Shown: in pieces, positions 17,580 to 20,318 of the stretch
How the letters are laid out: every line of letters starts with the position of its first letter
Position numbering within the stretch: position 1 is the first letter of the stretch
Origin: Saprospiraceae bacterium
Lineage (GTDB): Bacteria > Bacteroidota > Bacteroidia > Chitinophagales > Saprospiraceae
Assembly (NCBI GenBank): GCA_947441325.1
Contig: CANETR010000002.1
Coordinates: forward strand, 1 to 20,318
Direction of reading: 5' to 3'
DNA: 20,318 nt
The notes under the pieces: model-generated
What the model saw: the letters and a program-made list of their open reading frames with translations, nothing else
Told to the model about the DNA's origin: nothing
The model's database searches: none
Program-made: the position numbers and the translations under genes

Positions 17580-18647
17580 TTAAAAGCCGTAGGCTAATTG
17601 CATTTCTATGGCAAAATAATTTTGTTGAGGACCTGAACCATGATGAGAATGTGAATGTTGAAAATAATATTCCAGCATTCCTTTCACATTTAAGAGGTGA
17701 CTGAATTCATAACGATATCCTAAACCCAATTTCAGCAATTCCATGGGCGATGAATGCAGATCATTACTTGAAATGTTTATGTAATCCACCATAATCATCG
17801 GTACGTGTTTTTCTTTAATCACATAGCCCAGATAGAGAAAAGTACTGAAATTATTAGCTAATCCCAAAGAATCTGTTCTTGTTAAATTGCGAGAGCTTTC
17901 ACTTAGGATTTCAAATTTTTTACCAAAATATGCAAAAGAAAGACTGTTAAGGTAAAAATCTAGCGGCCCCCTGTAAGCCGTTCCTGTAGGCATGACATGA
18001 CCACTATGAGAGCCATAACCATTCTCATCCATACGATTAAAATAGTGGGATACTCCAATTCTCATACCGTCAATGGGTTTGATATGAATTGCAGCTGCAA
18101 AACCGGGAGAGGAATTACTATCGAAAATATCAGTTGAGGCTATACCATTTCCTACGACAACATCATATCCAAAATTCCACTTACCAATATTCTGTCCCTG
18201 GGCCTGTACCCCAATGGTGTGAAGCGGAACAAAATGGCTGAAAGCAATTGGGCGTGAAATTACGGGATAGAAAACTCTCCCGTGGTGATAAGAATCGTTC
18301 CAATAATTGATTGGTGTATGTATTTTGCCAAAAATGACCGAATGATTGTTGAGATAAGCATATTTTACCAGAGTACGTTCAATAGAAGGCAAAAACTTAG
18401 TAGCTGAAGCACCGTTGTACCTAATAACAAATTCTCCTAAGTAGGAAAACCTTTTTGTTATTTTTGATTGTACGAATAAATCGTGTTCGCCCAAAATAAA
18501 ATAAGAGTCGGGCTTATTGGGATTGACAAAATCTAAAGAATATTCGATATGACCAAAGCCCTTAAATTCTGTTTTTGGTAATTGAGCCCAAAGCTTTGTA
18601 CTGCACAAGATGCAGATAATAAAGCAATTAAATATTTTTAAATTCAT
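17580..18647 (-). CDS. Porin-like outer-membrane beta-barrel protein
   Basis: 355 residues with a signal peptide ('FNCFIICILCSTKLWA|QL'). The mature chain alternates polar and hydrophobic residues, carries many aromatic girdle residues and ends in Tyr-Gly-Phe; a terminal Phe is typical of barrels inserted by the BAM machinery. The early segment 'FKGFGHIEYSLDF' and later 'SVIFGKIHTPINYW' resemble porins of the OprO/phosphate-selective type seen in sensory operons, but I cannot assign specificity. Histidine clusters occur at 'YHHGR', 'HSGH' and 'HSHSHHGSG' (331-339, between the last predicted strands), which might bind metal. It is the first gene of the operon with the binding protein and hybrid kinase, and is likely transcribed from the promoter candidate at 18709-18716. 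Confidence 0.82.
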   Translation of the reverse strand: MNLKIFNCFIICILCSTKLWAQLPKTEFKGFGHIEYSLDFVNPNKPDSYFILGEHDLFVQSKITKRFSYLGEFVIRYNGASATKFLPSIERTLVKYAYLNNHSVIFGKIHTPINYWNDSYHHGRVFYPVISRPIAFSHFVPLHTIGVQAQGQNIGKWNFGYDVVVGNGIASTDIFDSNSSPGFAAAIHIKPIDGMRIGVSHYFNRMDENGYGSHSGHVMPTGTAYRGPLDFYLNSLSFAYFGKKFEILSESSRNLTRTDSLGLANNFSTFLYLGYVIKEKHVPMIMVDYINISSNDLHSSPMELLKLGLGYRYEFSHLLNVKGMLEYYFQHSHSHHGSGPQQNYFAIEMQLAYGF

Positions 18648-18708
18648 ATAGTTTTTTTATGGAAACAATGTACAAGTAATCTTGTCATTTATTTCGGCTT
18701 TGGTTTTC

Positions 18709-18716
18709 CAAATATA
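18709..18716 (-). promoter_or_regulatory. Candidate -7 promoter element for the porin/PBP/kinase operon
   Basis: On the - strand this reads TATATTTG, a full match to TAnnTTTG, 61 bp upstream of the porin start codon at 18647. No well-spaced TTTG -33 element is visible further upstream. The 244-bp divergent gap (18648-18891) otherwise shows only AT-rich sequence. Confidence 0.45.
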
Positions 18717-18834
18717 TAAACAATTTTAAATATTTTTTAGCTTTAGCTTATAATGTGTTTACACAATACTAAACTTTCACTTATCAGGAATTTTCTACTT
18801 TGAATTCTTATTAACGCCAATTATTAAATTTCAT

Positions 18835-18842
18835 TAACTTTG
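18835..18842 (+). promoter_or_regulatory. Candidate -7 promoter element for dut
   Basis: TAACTTTG fits the TAnnTTTG consensus and lies 49 bp before the dut ATG at 18892. A TTTG at 18799-18802 is 32 bp upstream, longer than the usual spacing, so the -33 element is uncertain. Confidence 0.45.
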
Positions 18843-18891
18843 TAACTTTCAAAATGAACTATTTTTTCGAAAGCTTATCAAAACATACTTC

Positions 18892-19326
18892 ATGCAAGTT
18901 AAAATTATCAACAAGTCTGCCTATCCCCTACCCGAATACGCGACAGAGGGAAGCGCTGGAATGGATTTAAGAGCCAATATCGAAACAGCAAAAACACTGC
19001 AGCCAATGGAAAGGGCAATCATCCCTACAGGTTTGTACATTGAACTACCTCTTGGATACGAAGCACAGGTAAGACCTCGCAGTGGCATGGCTTATAAAAA
19101 AGGACTTTCCATTCCAAATTCACCGGGTACAATCGATGCCGATTATCGTGGAGAAATTGGAGTAATTGTTATAAATCTGAATACTGATGCCATTGTTATA
19201 GAGCCGGGCGAGCGTGTTGCACAAATGGTCATTGCCAAATATGAGCGCATTTCCTGGGCCCTAGTTGATGACTTGAGCGAGACAGACAGAGGGGCCGGTG
19301 GTTTTGGAAGCACGGGGAAAATTTGA
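18892..19326 (+). CDS. dut: dUTP diphosphatase (dUTPase)
   Basis: 144 residues, the normal length for a trimeric dUTPase. It hydrolyses dUTP to dUMP and pyrophosphate in the cytoplasm, keeping uracil out of DNA and supplying dUMP for thymidylate synthesis. All five family motifs are intact: motif 1 'GSAGMDLRA' (20-28), motif 2 'RPRSGMA' (61-67), motif 3 '[12 protein letters not shown]' (78-89) with the catalytic-water Asp82, motif 4 '[10 protein letters not shown]' (105-114) and the mobile C-terminal motif 5 '[10 protein letters not shown]' (133-142). The ATG is the natural start, giving the usual short 'MQVKIINKS' N-terminus. The gene is divergent from the kinase operon. Its stop codon lies inside an 8-bp tandem repeat array, so the last codons (Lys-Ile-stop) run into the repeat; motif 5 is unaffected. 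Confidence 0.97.
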   Translation: MQVKIINKSAYPLPEYATEGSAGMDLRANIETAKTLQPMERAIIPTGLYIELPLGYEAQVRPRSGMAYKKGLSIPNSPGTIDADYRGEIGVIVINLNTDAIVIEPGERVAQMVIAKYERISWALVDDLSETDRGAGGFGSTGKI

Positions 19327-19359
19327 GAATTTGAAAATTTGAGAATTTGAAAATTTGAG
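19320..19359 (+). repeat. Tandem array of five 8-bp units, left arm of an inverted-repeat pair
   Basis: Five contiguous units alternate AATTTGAG, AATTTGAA, AATTTGAG, AATTTGAA, AATTTGAG, followed by AATG. The first unit begins on the last base of the penultimate dut codon and contains the dut stop. Three consecutive units (24 bp) occur as an exact reverse complement at 19746-19769. Confidence 0.95.
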
Positions 19360-19745
19360 AATGCTGCTCCAAAGCTTTTTATTTGCTAATTTTACTAAGT
19401 CAAATTAAGGCTGTATTTATTTATTCTTTTTTAAAACACAGATTTGACGGTGAAAATACTGATAGACACAGATCTTCGATACTGATTATTTCCTCTCGGA
19501 AGACGGATTTTCAAGTTAGATAACCTGTTTGTTTTTATGCAGTAAAATACCAGTTTTGAGCATTAAAATTCGTGTTTATAACACTTCAGATGAAAGGATG
19601 AATTAATTTTCAACACTTCTACTCAACTCCCTGTTAGATTAAAATCCAAAGTGCGCCTCTTAAGTCTTATAGACCCATGCAGAGATTTTGTCAAATATCT
19701 GTTTATTCACAGCTTACTTTTTATTGAATTATTAAACTAGTTCAC
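19360..19745. other. Noncoding AT-rich segment between inverted repeat arrays
   Basis: 386 bp with no credible ORF on either strand. It carries an imperfect direct repeat: ACACAGAT then ATACTGAT at 19436-19443/19456-19463, and again at 19466-19473/19479-19486. No clear intrinsic terminator, tRNA or recognisable structured RNA is seen. Taken with its flanks it looks like a small nonautonomous or dispersed repeat element (inference). Confidence 0.6.
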
Positions 19746-19769
19746 CTCAAATTTTCAAATTCTCAAATT
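19746..19769 (-). repeat. Right inverted array of three 8-bp units
   Basis: Reads CTCAAATT, TTCAAATT, CTCAAATT on the + strand. This is the exact 24-bp reverse complement of 19320-19343, and equally of 19336-19359. It ends 3 nt before the probable TTG start of the next gene. Confidence 0.95.
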
Positions 19770-19772
19770 AAC

Positions 19773-20318
19773 TTGACTCCCGACTACATCATTTACCGTT
19801 CCGAATTTCATCCGCACCCTCCTATTCAGGTCATTGAGTTCCTGAAGTATGAACTGCAGGTTGGAAAAAAGTACGTAGTACTCTTGAATGGGGAATCGGC
19901 TGAGCATCTTGGCAGATTGTGGATAAAGCATGTTCATCTGCTCTGTATAAGCGAGGAGGATAACACTTATTTAAAATTTATAAAAGATTCGCTTGGCGGT
20001 AACGAAGATTTATGGATTGAAGCCGCTTCACTATCCTCAATACCCTTGGATGATGACAGTTTGGATGCTGCGATGCTGCTTGGCAAAGAATTTTTATTCG
20101 CATTGGGCGATGATAATAAAATAAAGGAAATAGAACGCTGTCTAAGGCTCAATAGCTATGTTATGGGCATTTTTCACAGGCTCGATGCAAGCGAAGAAAG
20201 AACATTCAGTTGGGCTTTTGCCCAATTTTTCAAACAATACAGCAATGGTACTGAGCATGAGTATTTAATTGGACCTGAAGAACAAGCCTTGAGTAAATTT
20301 TATAAAACAGGTTTTGAA
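19773..20318 (+). CDS. Class I SAM methyltransferase-like protein with degenerate motif I (3' end outside window)
   Basis: The frame is open from an upstream stop at 19725 to the window end; 182 codons remain from the TTG at 19773. No ATG occurs before the first strands of the domain, so TTG is the best start. The N-terminus 'DYIIYRSEFHPHPPIQVIEFLK' spans the lead helix usual in small class I methyltransferases. Then comes a beta strand 'KYVVLLNGESAEHLG' where the family has a D-x-G-x-G-x-G loop, an acidic 'SEED' after strand 2, and 'SIPLDDDSLDAAMLL' matching the usual 'lPf.d.sfD.v' segment. The later part, 'FSWAFAQFFKQYSNG', fits the cap region of such enzymes. The Gly-rich SAM loop is missing its key Asp and Gly residues, so activity is doubtful; the fold assignment is inference from pattern. 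The start abuts the inverted repeat array. Confidence 0.6.
   Translation, partial: MTPDYIIYRSEFHPHPPIQVIEFLKYELQVGKKYVVLLNGESAEHLGRLWIKHVHLLCISEEDNTYLKFIKDSLGGNEDLWIEAASLSSIPLDDDSLDAAMLLGKEFLFALGDDNKIKEIERCLRLNSYVMGIFHRLDASEERTFSWAFAQFFKQYSNGTEHEYLIGPEEQALSKFYKTGFE

Noticed and set aside
19320..19769. Insertion sequence
   Set aside because: No transposase or remnant of one is present between the inverted arrays and no clear target-site duplication flanks them, so only a repeat element is claimed.
19755..20152. Two - strand open frames at the right end (19755-19937 and 19967-20152)
   Set aside because: They are antisense to the longer + strand frame running to the window end, which has methyltransferase-like features; the first also starts beside the repeat array.

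Overview
The window looks like chromosomal DNA from a member of the Bacteroidota. The evidence is AT-rich intergenic DNA, starts without Shine-Dalgarno sequences, TAnnTTTG-type -7 promoter elements, signal peptides that nearly all end in Ala|Gln, and very large secreted proteins with SprB repeats and type IX secretion system (T9SS) type A C-terminal sorting domains. The exact genus cannot be told from the sequence.

Layout. (i) 1-7682, + strand: two paralogous SprB-repeat surface proteins (the first truncated by the window start) with a small secreted protein of unknown function between them, closed by a strong intrinsic terminator. (ii) 7683-13130, + strand: an upstream region with its own probable promoter and one 1,694-residue secreted protein ending in a T9SS sorting domain, followed by a terminator that can serve both strands. 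(iii) 13222-18647, - strand: a tight three-gene operon, transcribed porin-like outer-membrane barrel -> small PstS-like periplasmic binding protein -> 1,305-residue membrane-bound hybrid histidine kinase (HAMP-PAS-PAS-GAF-PAS-HisKA-HATPase-REC-Hpt). (iv) 18892-19326, + strand: dut (dUTPase), divergent from the operon. (v) 19320-19769: a noncoding segment bounded by perfect 24-bp inverted copies of an 8-bp tandem repeat. The left array contains the dut stop codon and the right array ends 3 nt before the next ORF. (vi) 19773-20318, + strand: the start of a methyltransferase-fold protein whose SAM-binding motif I is degenerate; it continues past the window.

How they work together. Region i-ii supplies three giant cell-surface or secreted proteins, probably exported by a T9SS encoded elsewhere and acting in adhesion or gliding-type surface functions (inference). 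Region iii reads as a self-contained sensory unit: a barrel admits a solute, a soluble periplasmic protein binds it, and the kinase passes the signal through a His-Asp-His relay. No DNA-binding output is encoded here, so a partner regulator must lie elsewhere. dut is housekeeping. The best candidates for something undescribed are the barrel/PBP/hybrid-kinase operon, the inverted-repeat element at 19320-19769, and the degenerate methyltransferase beside it.
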